Part shown: positions 32,032 to 41,248 of the stretch, piece by piece | Layout: each line of letters starts with the position of its first letter | How positions within the stretch are numbered: position 1 is the stretch's first letter | NCBI RefSeq assembly: GCF_002902085.1 | Contig: NZ_PPQR01000009.1 | Coordinates: 1-49,725 of the forward strand | Reading direction: 5' to 3' | DNA length: 49,725 bases | Origin: Staphylococcus simiae | GTDB lineage: Bacteria > Bacillota > Bacilli > Staphylococcales > Staphylococcaceae | The notes under the pieces: generated by a model | What the model saw: the letters and a program-made list of their open reading frames with translations, nothing else | Told to the model about the DNA's origin: nothing | The model's database searches: none | Translations under genes and position numbers: made by a program

Positions 32032-33642
32032 TTAGTAACCTGAACCAATTTCATCGCCATGTTCGTCAAATTTCGTAACATAGCCATCATCGGCATCGAC
32101 AAAGTATGAACCAGCTAAGTCGCCATCTTTATCTAAAAATGAGAATCCCCATCTACCATTATGTTTTTCAGGTTCTTTAAATGTATATTTATCTGTATCT
32201 AACTTGTGACCTTCATAAGATTCAACTTTATCAATGACATTTGAACGTGTCACTTCATCTGAGGAACTTGAACTGTCGCTATCACTGTCTTTATCAGAAT
32301 CTGAGTCTGATGAAGACTTAGATTTCTTACTATCTTTAGCGTCAACATATTTATCAATAGCATCAGAATCGAATTTTAATGTGACATCAGAAACTTCGCC
32401 ATCTTCTTTGTTTGTCGTATCGACATCAACAGAATCTGATTTGAAGATTTGATTATCTATTTTACCTTCTGCATGAACGGTTACTTCTTCATCTGGTGAA
32501 TATGGTCCAAATGTTTTAGAAGTGTCAGTACCTTCATTTTTACCATTAACATAAATAGTGACATCATTTAATTCTGAGTCATTTTCAGTTGTGACGTTAA
32601 ATTTCTTTTGTTTAAAGGACTCTGTCGCCATTGTTGTATCATTGCTCATATTAATTAATACGGCGCCATCAAAGTCTTTATTATTAATTTTTTTAGTTGC
32701 TTTAAGACGATAATCACCAGTAGGGAATGTACCTAAAGTTGTTGTATCATCTTTTTTAACATTCACGTCATGCTTTTGACCATTAAATGTATATGTTAAC
32801 TTACCATCATTATCAGGTGAAAGACTTACCTTATAACTAGGAATATCAAATCTATATTTATCGAATAAGAAGAATTTCTTACCATCCTTTGTGATTGACA
32901 TGACTGTGCTGTCGTTAGCATAGATGGTCGCTTGTTTGGCTTTGCCATCTTTAATATCACTGGTTTTGGATTGAATACTATTAGCAACTTTTGTTAAATT
33001 CCCCTTTGTTTTAACATAAGCTAAAAATGCCTTCGCTTCATCTTCATTTAATTTCTTACCATCAGAAGTGACTTGATTCGCTAATCCTTTAGCATCATTT
33101 TTGTCGATAGCATGTGCAATATTAGCAGCGTCATTCTTCGGTGACAGCTGTTTATTTAAAATTAAGAATGCTGCAACAAGTAAGATCACTAATACTACAA
33201 TGATGATAATAAAAATAAGTGGTTTCTTACTTTTTTTCTTGTGCTGTGGTGGTGGCCCGTAAGCACGTTTAGGTTGCTGACTATGAGGTTGTCTTGGTTG
33301 TTGTGCAGCAGTACTACGGTTTGTGTGCTGAGATGCTTGTTGTGTTGTTTGATTAGTAGCATGGTTTGTTGTTTGTGATGAAGCAGAACCATGTATCGGT
33401 TGCGATGAATCACCCGTAGTAGTTTGTTGTGAAACATGACGTTGTGATGATTCACTATGATTGCTATTGTTAACAACTTGATCGTTATGCGTTGGTTGTG
33501 AAGATGTCGGTTGCGATGTTTGTTTAGCCGTATCGTTATGATCGGCTTGTTGTGGTTTGACACTTTGAACAGGTGTACCACAATGTGTACAAACTTTGAC
33601 ACCTTCTTTTAACGGCTGTCCACAATTTTTACAAAATTTCAT
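32032..33642 (-). CDS. TcaA-like zinc-ribbon membrane protein
   Basis: 536 residues: a zinc ribbon at the start (FCKNCG..VCTHCG, Cys 4, 7, 18, 21), a long Gln/Ser/Thr/His-rich linker (about 25-130), one membrane helix (PLIFIIIIVVLVILLVAAFL, about 140-160) and an extracellular part with TcaA-type domains (TGDYRLKATKKINNKDFDG; then a second copy-like region VTIYVNGKNEG). A Ser/Asp run precedes the C-terminal domain. TcaA in S. aureus is a membrane protein linked to glycopeptide response and wall teichoic acid release; this is a family relative, not necessarily the orthologue. The start is MKF at 33642, one base after the preceding gene's stop. An in-frame GTG at 33663 is an alternative. Confidence 0.82.
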   Translation of the reverse strand: MKFCKNCGQPLKEGVKVCTHCGTPVQSVKPQQADHNDTAKQTSQPTSSQPTHNDQVVNNSNHSESSQRHVSQQTTTGDSSQPIHGSASSQTTNHATNQTTQQASQHTNRSTAAQQPRQPHSQQPKRAYGPPPQHKKKSKKPLIFIIIIVVLVILLVAAFLILNKQLSPKNDAANIAHAIDKNDAKGLANQVTSDGKKLNEDEAKAFLAYVKTKGNLTKVANSIQSKTSDIKDGKAKQATIYANDSTVMSITKDGKKFFLFDKYRFDIPSYKVSLSPDNDGKLTYTFNGQKHDVNVKKDDTTTLGTFPTGDYRLKATKKINNKDFDGAVLINMSNDTTMATESFKQKKFNVTTENDSELNDVTIYVNGKNEGTDTSKTFGPYSPDEEVTVHAEGKIDNQIFKSDSVDVDTTNKEDGEVSDVTLKFDSDAIDKYVDAKDSKKSKSSSDSDSDKDSDSDSSSSSDEVTRSNVIDKVESYEGHKLDTDKYTFKEPEKHNGRWGFSFLDKDGDLAGSYFVDADDGYVTKFDEHGDEIGSGY

Positions 33643-33643
33643 A

Positions 33644-34729
33644 TTACAAACCACTATCCTCACTGAAATTATTTAAAATATCACTTAAATCTTCAAGGCT
33701 CTCGCTATTACTATCCCAACTACTACTGCCCGAACCATGCATCATATCTTGAGCACTGTCAGAGATACTATGGATCATAGTAGTTACTAATGATTCACCG
33801 AGAACACGTACAAAGACAAAGATAATAATTAAATAAATGACTATAGCATAAAAACTTGAAAATTTGACTTGATCGCGTCCACTATACTTAGCAACTAAAT
33901 ACATACCTGAAATGATGAAAAGTAAAATAGTGATTAGCATAATAGCAATAGCGAAAGTATACGTGCCGATAACAAAAGCAAATAGGCCAATAATAAAGAT
34001 TGCAATTGTAATGCTATTAATTAGTACATAATCTGATAATACTTGTTGGAAAGTTAATCTGCCTCTCACCATTAACTTACTTATAACATATGTTGCGCCA
34101 ATATTAACCGCAATGAATGCAAAAGCAATTAATATGATACGCATAATGAGAGTGCCACTGATAAAGCCACTGAGAGTGCCACTAAGAAAGCTACGTGAAA
34201 ATATAGCTAAAGCTAAGGCTATAACGATAAATCCAATGACAATTAATGATGCTAATAATTTATAGCTAAATACTTTGCGGTTGTTAATGAGGTGATCAGG
34301 TGATATGAATGCTCCACTAAAAAAGCCTTTACTTTCTTGTGCCACATCTTTGACTTGATTACCCAATTGACTTGGCTGTTGTTGCTGACCGTTAGGTTGC
34401 TGTTGATTATATTGCTGTGATTGTTGACCATATGGAGCTTGTTGTTGTCCATACTGTTGACCGTTATGTTGTTGATTAAATGCTTGGTCATTTGATTGAG
34501 TGTGTTGTTGATTTGTTGATTGATGATGTGATGTGTCTGTTGATGTTGCGTTGTGTTCAGATGTTGCTGTTTGTTGAGGTGTTTGTGTGTGTTGCTCTGT
34601 TGAATGATGGTGTTGTGACTGTTCGTTAGTGGATGATGTTGTAGTTGTCTGTGGTGTTAATTTTGTACCACATTCCCCGCAGAATGCATCATCTGGGCTT
34701 ACAGGTTGACCACAATTGGGACATTTCAT
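33644..34729 (-). CDS. Zinc-ribbon multi-pass membrane protein
   Basis: 361 residues: zinc ribbon (CPNCG..FCGECG, Cys 3, 6, 17, 20), a Gln/His/Asn/Thr-rich linker (about 25-130) and four to five membrane helices (about 160-310), then a Ser/Asp-rich tail. TAGGAGGATTT-type Shine-Dalgarno precedes the start. One base separates its stop from the TcaA-like gene, so both come from one mRNA. The linker has the same composition as the partner's. The membrane part resembles YIP1-like/DUF4013-like modules by hydrophobic pattern only. Confidence 0.75.
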   Translation of the reverse strand: MKCPNCGQPVSPDDAFCGECGTKLTPQTTTTSSTNEQSQHHHSTEQHTQTPQQTATSEHNATSTDTSHHQSTNQQHTQSNDQAFNQQHNGQQYGQQQAPYGQQSQQYNQQQPNGQQQQPSQLGNQVKDVAQESKGFFSGAFISPDHLINNRKVFSYKLLASLIVIGFIVIALALAIFSRSFLSGTLSGFISGTLIMRIILIAFAFIAVNIGATYVISKLMVRGRLTFQQVLSDYVLINSITIAIFIIGLFAFVIGTYTFAIAIMLITILLFIISGMYLVAKYSGRDQVKFSSFYAIVIYLIIIFVFVRVLGESLVTTMIHSISDSAQDMMHGSGSSSWDSNSESLEDLSDILNNFSEDSGL

Positions 34730-35078
34730 AGGTAAATCCTCCTAAAACAATATTTATTATTTTTAAAATTATAACTTTAAGTTTATATTGTTCAATTCAA
34801 AATATCAAGAAGCTTTTAAAGTTATTATCAATTATTACAACGATAATTTATAAAAGTTCACATAAATAAAAAGTATAATAAGTAGTTATAATTAAAAAGT
34901 ATCAGTGATTTTATGAGAAAGTTATATATAGAATGATAGTAATTGCAATATTTATCGCTTTGTAAAATATAATGATAATTTATAAATGCTTATATAAATT
35001 TAAATATTTTTATATAAATCTATTTGATTAGGGTATAGAATAGAAGAAACGTATAACAATACCATTGGAGGTTTACAT
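34730..35078. promoter_or_regulatory. Divergent AT-rich promoter region
   Basis: Between the zinc-ribbon operon and the DUF4064 gene. It contains two related segments, CGATAATTTATAAAAG (near 34850) and TGATAATTTATAAATG (near 34974), about 125 bases apart, each with a TATAAT-like core. No reading frame is seen. Confidence 0.45.
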
Positions 35079-35582
35079 ATGGATAAAAAAGCTGAAAAAA
35101 TTCTGACGTGGATAGGTGTTGGCTTTCAAGCATTGGGAGCAATTGTAGGTGCATTGTTGTTAGCACTTGTTATCATAGGATTAACTGAGGATGCTGCCTT
35201 ATCAGCAGACGAATCATTAGGTCTAGTAATTGTGTTTATCATTGGTATAGGTTCATGGGTAATGTTAATAGCTGGAATTATTGCAGGTATTAAAATTAAC
35301 AAAAGTCCTAAAGGTGCAGGAGTTACTTTGGTCGTCATTGGTGCACTAAGTTTCTTCTTTAATTTTATTAGTGGTGTACTATGGCTTATTGCGGGTATTT
35401 TACTCTTAACAAGAACTCCTAATCCTGAAGTTGGTCAATACAATGCTAATCAAACAACAGATACAACCAACGAACAATCTGCATATTATGACCATTCAAA
35501 TCAAGAAACTCAGCAACGTCATCATGTTGATGACTTAATATCTGAACATCAAAATAAAGATCAAGATCCATATAAATATTAA
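35079..35582 (+). CDS. DUF4064 membrane protein
   Basis: 167 residues with four membrane segments in the first 120 (GVGFQALGAIVGALLLALVI; a second; IAGIIAGIKI; WLIAGILLL), the conserved KSPKGAG turn (about 75-81), ending in LLTRTPNP. A Gln/Asn/His-rich cytoplasmic tail follows. This is the DUF4064 family of Firmicutes. ATTGGAGGT precedes the start. It reads away from the zinc-ribbon pair and its tail is similar in composition to their linkers, so a link is possible. Function unknown. Confidence 0.85.
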   Translation: MDKKAEKILTWIGVGFQALGAIVGALLLALVIIGLTEDAALSADESLGLVIVFIIGIGSWVMLIAGIIAGIKINKSPKGAGVTLVVIGALSFFFNFISGVLWLIAGILLLTRTPNPEVGQYNANQTTDTTNEQSAYYDHSNQETQQRHHVDDLISEHQNKDQDPYKY

Positions 35583-35811
35583 AAGTTTTTAAAGTGGCTA
35601 TTTAATAAAGGTAAACTCTAAGCGGAATAACTTGTCGGGTTTACCTTTTTAATTGAATAGAGGCAATGGAAAGCTGCATTCAAGGTTATAAAATGATTTT
35701 AGTGTAATTATTCATCAAAAAGTCATAAGTCATACAGTTACATTTAGAATAAAATTTATATTTTGGGGTAAAATTATTGTGTGAACATATTTTATCTAGG
35801 GAGTGTTTTTT

Positions 35812-36588
35812 ATGACAAACAATAAAGTGGCAGTAGTTACAGGTGGCGCACAAGGTATTGGATTCAAAATATCCGAGCGCTTATTCAATGATGGCTTTAA
35901 TGTTGCGATAGTTGACTATAATGAACAAGGTGCACAACAAGCAGCACAACAATTATCTAGCGATGGTTCAAGAGCTATTGCTATTAAAGCAGACGTAGCT
36001 AATCGTGATGATGTGTTTAATGCAGTTAGACAAACTGTCGAACATTTTGGGGATTTCCACGTTATCGTTAACAATGCAGGCCTAGGACCAATGACACCAA
36101 TCGATTCAATCACACCAGAACAATTTGAGAAAGTATACGGCGTCAATGTTGCTGGTGTATTATGGGGAATTCAAGCAGCACACGAACAATTCAAACAATT
36201 GAACCATGGTGGTAAAATTATTAATGCAACATCTCAAGCAGGTGTAGAAGGTAATGCAGGATTATCATTATATAGTAGTACTAAATTTGCGGTACGTGGT
36301 TTAACACAAGTTGCAGCAAGAGACTTAGCACATGAAGGTATTACAGTTAATGCTTTTGCGCCAGGTATCGTTAATACACCAATGATGGAAAGTATTGCTA
36401 AATCTACTGCTGAGGAAGCAGGTCAACCTGAAGAGTGGGGTTGGCAACAATTCTCTAGTCAAATTGCTTTAGGTAGATTATCCGAACCGGAAGATGTCTC
36501 TAATGTAGTAGGATTCTTAGCAGGTAAAGATTCTGATTACATTACAGGTCAAACAATCATCGTTGATGGTGGTATGAGATTCCATTAA
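35812..36588 (+). CDS. butA: Diacetyl/acetoin reductase (meso-2,3-butanediol dehydrogenase)
   Basis: 258-residue short-chain dehydrogenase. Cofactor-binding [11 protein letters not shown] (about 10-20), NNAGLGP (about 87-93) and the catalytic Ser-Tyr-Lys triad (ATSQAG, then [10 protein letters not shown] near 154-163). It reduces diacetyl to acetoin and acetoin to butanediol, using up NADH. The start MTNNK is set by TAGGGAGTG. It is monocistronic with a hairpin terminator at 36604-36642. Confidence 0.93.
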   Translation: MTNNKVAVVTGGAQGIGFKISERLFNDGFNVAIVDYNEQGAQQAAQQLSSDGSRAIAIKADVANRDDVFNAVRQTVEHFGDFHVIVNNAGLGPMTPIDSITPEQFEKVYGVNVAGVLWGIQAAHEQFKQLNHGGKIINATSQAGVEGNAGLSLYSSTKFAVRGLTQVAARDLAHEGITVNAFAPGIVNTPMMESIAKSTAEEAGQPEEWGWQQFSSQIALGRLSEPEDVSNVVGFLAGKDSDYITGQTIIVDGGMRFH

Positions 36589-36603
36589 TTTAAGTTAACA
36601 GTA

Positions 36604-36642
36604 AACAGCTGATGCTACATGATGTAGGTCAGTTGTTTTTTA
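36604..36642 (+). terminator. butA terminator
   Basis: AACAGCTGATGCTACAT and ATGTAGGTCAGTTGTT pair with one bulge, followed by a T run. Confidence 0.8.
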
Positions 36643-36714
36643 TTATTCGTTGCTGGTTGATATGTTAACAAGAAAAAGTCGAATATCTACAAAAACAGAA
36701 ATGAGTGAAAATGA

Positions 36715-37275
36715 ATGGTGACACTTTATACAATTGGACATGTTAATTATGATTTAACAACGTTTGCGAAGATGCTAAAATTTGCCAATATTACAATGAT
36801 TGAAGATGTTAGAGCATTTCCTAAAAGTCCTAAACATCCCCAATATAACCAACAAGAAATGGAACAATGGTTATTGCAACATGGTATGAACTATCGACAT
36901 AACGACTTATTAGGTGGCAGACGACCTATATCACAACATGTAGGACAGAATTTGAATGCAGGGTGGTCAAATCAATCATTTCATAATTATGCTGATTATA
37001 CGTTAACAGCAGAGTTTAAAGAAGGTATCGAACAATTATTGTTAGATGCACAAACATATAATGTAGCAATGTTATGTGCTGAACGGCATCCTTCAAGATG
37101 TCATCGTTTGATTATTAGCAATTGGTTAGTAGCACAAGGTTATAACGTTGTGCATATTGTGTTAAATCATCATGATCAAATTGAATTGATACCACATCAA
37201 TTAGGTCAATGGGGTGCTATGCCCATTATTGAAGACGATAATGAAGTCGTTTATCCACAAGATATATCAAACTAA
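36715..37275 (+). CDS. DUF488 family protein
   Basis: 186 residues. It carries the DUF488 features TIGHVNYDLTTFAKML at the start, DVRAFPKSPKHPQYN (about 32-46), a central LGGRRP (about 63-68), and CAERHPSRCHRLIISNWL (about 122-139) whose Cys-rich HxxxCHR segment is conserved. The family has no firmly known role. The start lies six bases downstream of GAAAATGA, a weak site. A strong hairpin terminator follows. Confidence 0.88.
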   Translation: MVTLYTIGHVNYDLTTFAKMLKFANITMIEDVRAFPKSPKHPQYNQQEMEQWLLQHGMNYRHNDLLGGRRPISQHVGQNLNAGWSNQSFHNYADYTLTAEFKEGIEQLLLDAQTYNVAMLCAERHPSRCHRLIISNWLVAQGYNVVHIVLNHHDQIELIPHQLGQWGAMPIIEDDNEVVYPQDISN

Positions 37276-37278
37276 AGG

Positions 37279-37320
37279 AGTGAGTTCTAAGCACATCATA
37301 TGTTTAGGACTCACTTTTTT
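37279..37320 (+). terminator. DUF488 gene terminator
   Basis: AGTGAGTTCTAA (37279-37290) and TTAGGACTCACT (37304-37315) with one wobble, then TTTTT. Confidence 0.85.
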
Positions 37321-37648
37321 ATTTTAGAAAATTCGTGACAATACAACAGCATTTGATGATTTAAGATATGTCATATTAATAATAGGGCACTGTGACGTTT
37401 GTCTGAAGTCACTATCCTAGATGTCTAAAGTTAGAACGATTGTTTTTAGATTTGAAATAATTTTTGATGATATTTCAATAAAAGTCAGCGATATCAATAC
37501 TTTACAATAGGACATGATATTTTAAGATAGTTAATTGTTCAAATAATGGTCGAATTTTAAAAAATTTTTATCAATTTCTCTTTATATCTAAAAAAGGATG
37601 TACTATAATGTTTGTGAAATAATTCACAAAGTTAAAGGAGAGGTTGAT
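37321..37648 (+). promoter_or_regulatory. adhE upstream region with promoter and Rex box
   Basis: No gene in this stretch. The -10 TATAAT is at 37604-37609 and TTGTGAAATAATTCACAA (37612-37629), a full match to the Rex consensus TTGTGAANNNNTTCACAA, covers the start site. Rex bound there blocks transcription at low NADH. AAAGGAGAGG is the ribosome-binding site. Confidence 0.85.
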
Positions 37649-40255
37649 ATGGGAACTGTATCAGAAAAAGAACGACGAGGGACTGAAGAACAAGTAGCAA
37701 ATATGATTAATACTTTGGCTGCCAAAGGTCAAGCAGCTTTAAAAGCATTATCTAAAAAATCACAACAAGACATTGACCATATTGTACATCAAATGAGTCT
37801 AGCAGCTGTAGATCAACACATGATATTAGCAAAAATGGCGCATGAAGAAACTGGACGTGGTGTATATGAAGATAAAGCAATTAAAAATTTATATGCTTCA
37901 GAATATATTTGGAATTCTATTAAAAATAATAAAACGGTCGGTGTTATAGGAGAAGACGAGCAGAAAGGTTTAACGTATGTTGCTGAGCCAGTTGGTGTTA
38001 TCTGTGGTGTTACACCAACTACTAATCCAACATCAACAACAATATTTAAAGCAATGATAGCCATCAAAACAGCTAATCCAATCATTTTTGCGTTTCACCC
38101 AAGTGCACAACAATCATCTAAACGAGCTGCTCAAGTTGTTCTAGATGCAGCAATTGCAGCAGGCGCGCCACAAGATTGCATTCAATGGATTGAAGAGCCT
38201 TCTATCGAAGCAACAAAACAATTGATGAACCATAAAGATATTGCTTTAGTATTAGCAACTGGTGGTTCTGGCATGGTGAAATCAGCATATTCAACAGGGA
38301 AACCTGCGTTAGGTGTTGGACCAGGGAATGTACCAACTTATATTGAAAAAACGGCATACATTAAACGTGCGGTTAATGATATTATTGGCTCTAAAACATT
38401 TGATAACGGCATGATATGTGCATCTGAACAAGTGATGGTTGTTGATAAAGAAGTTTATACCGACGTAGTGAATGAATTTACATCACATGGTACATACTTT
38501 GTTAAACAAGAAGAATTGAAACAACTTGAAGATGCTGTCATGAATGACCATAAGACAGCTGTTAAGCCTGACATCGTTGGTAAATCAGCAGTAGCCATTG
38601 CGGAACTTGCAGGCATTAAAGTACCAACGGATACTAAGTTATTAATTGCAGAACTTGCAGGTGTTGGCGCAAATTATCCTTTATCTCGTGAGAAACTGTC
38701 TCCAGTATTGGCGATGGTTAAAGCGCAATCACATGATGATGCTTTTCACATATGTGAACAAACATTACATTTTGGAGGTTTAGGACATACTGCAGTCATA
38801 CACACAGAAAATAGTGACTTACAACAAGCCTTTGGTTTAACAATGAAAGCATGTCGTGTACTGGTTAATACACCATCAGCTGTTGGAGGTATTGGAGATA
38901 TGTATAATGAATTAATTCCATCATTAACATTAGGTTGTGGTTCTTATGGTCATAATTCAGTGTCACACAATGTGAGTGCAGTAGATTTATTAAATATTAA
39001 AACAATTGCTAAACGTCGTAATAATATGCAATGGTTTAAATTACCATCAAAAGTATATTTTGAAGAACATGCTATTATGTATTTAACAGAAATGGATCAT
39101 ATTGATAAAGTCATGATTGTTTGTGATCCTGGTATGGTTGAATTTGGTTATGCTGAAAAGGTGGAAAAGGTGTTAAGACGTCGAGCACACCAACCGCAAA
39201 TAAAAGTGTTTAGCGATGTAGAACCTAATCCATCAACGAATACAGTTTATAAAGGCTTAGAAATGTTTGTTGATTTCCAACCAGATGTCGTTATTGCATT
39301 AGGTGGAGGATCAGCAATGGATGCTGCTAAAGCGATGTGGATGTTCTTTGAGCATCCAGAAACGTCATTCTTTGGCGCTAAACAAAAATTCTTAGATATT
39401 CGTAAACGAACTTATAAAATTGGCAAACCTGAGCATGCTAAATTGATTTGTATACCGACAACATCAGGCACAGGTTCAGAAGTCACACCATTTGCAGTTA
39501 TTACAGATAGTGAGACACATGTGAAGTATCCTTTAGCTGACTATGCATTGACACCAGATATTGCGATTGTTGATCCACAATTTGTCATGACTGTACCTAA
39601 AAGTGTGACTGCAGATACTGGTATGGATGTATTAACACATGCGATTGAATCATATGTATCTGTATTGGCGTCTGATTATACAAGAGGATTAAGCTTACAA
39701 GCGATTAAGTTAACATTCGATTACTTGAAAACATCCGTAGAGCAAGGTGATAAAGTATCACGTGAAAAAATGCATAATGCATCAACAATGGCAGGCATGG
39801 CATTTGCTAATGCATTTTTAGGAATATCACATTCTATTGCTCATAAAATTGGTGGGGAATATGGCATACCTCATGGTAGAACCAATGCCATTTTATTACC
39901 ACATGTGATTCGTTATAATGCTAAAGATCCACAAAAACATGCCTTATTCCCTAAATATGATTTCTTTAGAGCAGATACGGATTACGCAGATATTGCCAGA
40001 TTTTTAGGTTTAGAAGGACAAACAACTGAAGAGTTAGTTGAAGCTTTAGCTACTGCAGTGTATCGCTTAGGTTGCTCAGTAGGTATTGATATGAATTTAA
40101 AAGCACAAGGTGTGACAGAAGAAGTGTTAGCATCAACAATTGATCGCATGGCAGAATTAGCATTCGAAGATCAATGTACTACTGCTAATCCAAAAGAACC
40201 GTTAATAAGTGAGTTGAAAGGTATTATCCAAACAGCATATGATTATGAACAATAA
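37649..40255 (+). CDS. adhE: Bifunctional aldehyde/alcohol dehydrogenase
   Basis: 868 residues. The N-terminal aldehyde dehydrogenase half (about 1-440) has the catalytic Cys 257 in GMICASEQ. The C-terminal half (from about 450) is an iron-containing alcohol dehydrogenase: GGGSAMDAAKAMW, and metal ligands in SHSIAHKIGG (His 728 or a neighbour) and GIPHGRTNA. It turns acetyl-CoA into ethanol with two NADH, forms spirosomes and is a fermentation enzyme. The start at 37649 follows AAAGGAGAGG; an upstream frame start at 37598 overlaps the promoter and Rex box, so it is rejected. Confidence 0.97.
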   Translation: MGTVSEKERRGTEEQVANMINTLAAKGQAALKALSKKSQQDIDHIVHQMSLAAVDQHMILAKMAHEETGRGVYEDKAIKNLYASEYIWNSIKNNKTVGVIGEDEQKGLTYVAEPVGVICGVTPTTNPTSTTIFKAMIAIKTANPIIFAFHPSAQQSSKRAAQVVLDAAIAAGAPQDCIQWIEEPSIEATKQLMNHKDIALVLATGGSGMVKSAYSTGKPALGVGPGNVPTYIEKTAYIKRAVNDIIGSKTFDNGMICASEQVMVVDKEVYTDVVNEFTSHGTYFVKQEELKQLEDAVMNDHKTAVKPDIVGKSAVAIAELAGIKVPTDTKLLIAELAGVGANYPLSREKLSPVLAMVKAQSHDDAFHICEQTLHFGGLGHTAVIHTENSDLQQAFGLTMKACRVLVNTPSAVGGIGDMYNELIPSLTLGCGSYGHNSVSHNVSAVDLLNIKTIAKRRNNMQWFKLPSKVYFEEHAIMYLTEMDHIDKVMIVCDPGMVEFGYAEKVEKVLRRRAHQPQIKVFSDVEPNPSTNTVYKGLEMFVDFQPDVVIALGGGSAMDAAKAMWMFFEHPETSFFGAKQKFLDIRKRTYKIGKPEHAKLICIPTTSGTGSEVTPFAVITDSETHVKYPLADYALTPDIAIVDPQFVMTVPKSVTADTGMDVLTHAIESYVSVLASDYTRGLSLQAIKLTFDYLKTSVEQGDKVSREKMHNASTMAGMAFANAFLGISHSIAHKIGGEYGIPHGRTNAILLPHVIRYNAKDPQKHALFPKYDFFRADTDYADIARFLGLEGQTTEELVEALATAVYRLGCSVGIDMNLKAQGVTEEVLASTIDRMAELAFEDQCTTANPKEPLISELKGIIQTAYDYEQ

Positions 40256-40311
40256 TCAATGATTGCTATTAACTAGGCTCGATTATTTCACAATATAATT
40301 TATTTAAAAAT

Positions 40312-40355
40312 ATCTCGAGATGATCATAAATAATGATGGTCTCGAGATTTTTTTA
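40312..40355 (+). terminator. adhE terminator
   Basis: ATCTCGAGATGATCAT (40312-40327) and ATGATGGTCTCGAGAT (40333-40348) pair with little mismatch; T run follows. Confidence 0.9.
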
Positions 40356-40373
40356 TAATATAATGATGCTAAG

Positions 40374-40545
40374 ACAGAAAATATTTTATATGTCATACGA
40401 TGTGATTGTTAGTAACTGTCTTGATAATGAAACGTTGATAAATCATTGATAAATCAAAATTTTACAAACCAGACAGTTACTGTCAAATGCTTAATTTTAA
40501 GTGGAAAATGCTCTTTGTCCCAGCCTCTGTTCTTTGAATTGTTAC
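40374..40545. repeat. Staphylococcal intergenic repeat, GACAGTTACTGTC type
   Basis: Contains TTGATAAATCA twice, CAGACAGTTACTGTCAAATG, GCTTAATTTTAAGTGGAAAA and TTTGTCCCAGCCTC. The last segments equal the reverse complement of 43857-43900 with few changes. It is a non-coding repeat family typical of staphylococci. Confidence 0.65.
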
Positions 40546-40569
40546 TATAGTCAGGCCTAGACACAAGTA

Positions 40570-40950
40570 TTAATCCCTCGTCTTATTTGTCTGGGGAAGT
40601 GTTTTAACAAAAGTAAATAAGACGATGGTTTGTATAACTACAAGAATCATCAAGCCAATACGAATTGGCCAAATAGGAACGACTAGTATAGAAAAGCCGA
40701 TAACAATATATAGACTTAATAAAATTTTAAATTTCTGAGGTAGTGTATATCCTCGATGCAAGTAGAAATTTTCAACGTATTCTTTATATATTTTTTGTCG
40801 AACCAACCAGTTATAAAAACGCTCTGAACTTCTAGCAAAGCAGAAAACGGCTACAAGTAGAAATGGCGTTGTCGGTAGTAATGGTAAAACGGCACCAGCA
40901 ATACCTAATCCAGTGAAGATGATACCAATAATTAATAGAATGATACGCAC
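40570..40950 (-). CDS. DUF454 (YbaN-type) membrane protein
   Basis: 126 residues, hydrophobic: helix 1 VRIILLIIGIIFTGLGIAGA, the family motif LPTTPFLLVAVFCFARSS (about 25-42), then RFYNWLV, a basic middle and two more helices. YbaN-type inner-membrane proteins have no known role. The start is taken as GTG at 40950 because GGAGG stands eight bases before it; an upstream TTG at 40965 would put the site inside the gene. A Fur/PerR-like box lies 70 bases upstream. Confidence 0.87.
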   Translation of the reverse strand: MRIILLIIGIIFTGLGIAGAVLPLLPTTPFLLVAVFCFARSSERFYNWLVRQKIYKEYVENFYLHRGYTLPQKFKILLSLYIVIGFSILVVPIWPIRIGLMILVVIQTIVLFTFVKTLPQTNKTRD

Positions 40951-41018
40951 AGGTGAAACCTCCAAACTGTTAATACAATGCTTAAGGCAATTATCACTAA
41001 CTTATTTTATTATCTTAA

Positions 41019-41033
41019 TGATAATAATTCTCA
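41019..41033. promoter_or_regulatory. Fur/PerR-like box
   Basis: TGATAATAATTCTCA matches the 7-1-7 core TGATAATNATTATCA in 14 of 15 positions (counting N as a match). It is placed between the DUF454 gene and aldA and could serve either. Confidence 0.4.
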
Positions 41034-41167
41034 AATGCATTTTACTATATTATGTATTTTAGCAATAAGTTTAGCAACACTTTTTATAAATTAACTATTT
41101 AATAGCAGAAGTAATGATAGCAGGAATATCAATACTGAAAAATGATTGAGCTAATGATTTTTAAATA

Positions 41168-41181
41168 TGTAAACGCTTACT
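41168..41181 (+). promoter_or_regulatory. cre site upstream of aldA
   Basis: TGTAAACGCTTACT matches TGWAANCGNTNWCA at 13 of 14 positions; the core GTAAACGCTTAC is nearly palindromic. It lies 68 bases before the aldA start, next to a TATATAAT segment, suitable for CcpA repression. Confidence 0.7.
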
Positions 41182-41248
41182 ATATAATAATTATTGTAAC
41201 ATCATTACTTTAAGTCATACGTTTACTACATACAAAGGAGAGATAATA

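Larger units (their letters stand above)
40256..40569. other. Gene-free stretch after adhE
   Basis: Holds the adhE terminator (40312-40355) and a staphylococcal intergenic repeat (about 40374-40545) whose right part is homologous, in inverse orientation, to 43857-43915. No reading frame. Confidence 0.7.

Noticed and set aside
33195..33602. Minus-strand 135-residue frame in the TcaA-like gene
   Set aside because: Out-of-frame reading of the Gln/His-rich linker, His/Asn-rich without domain.
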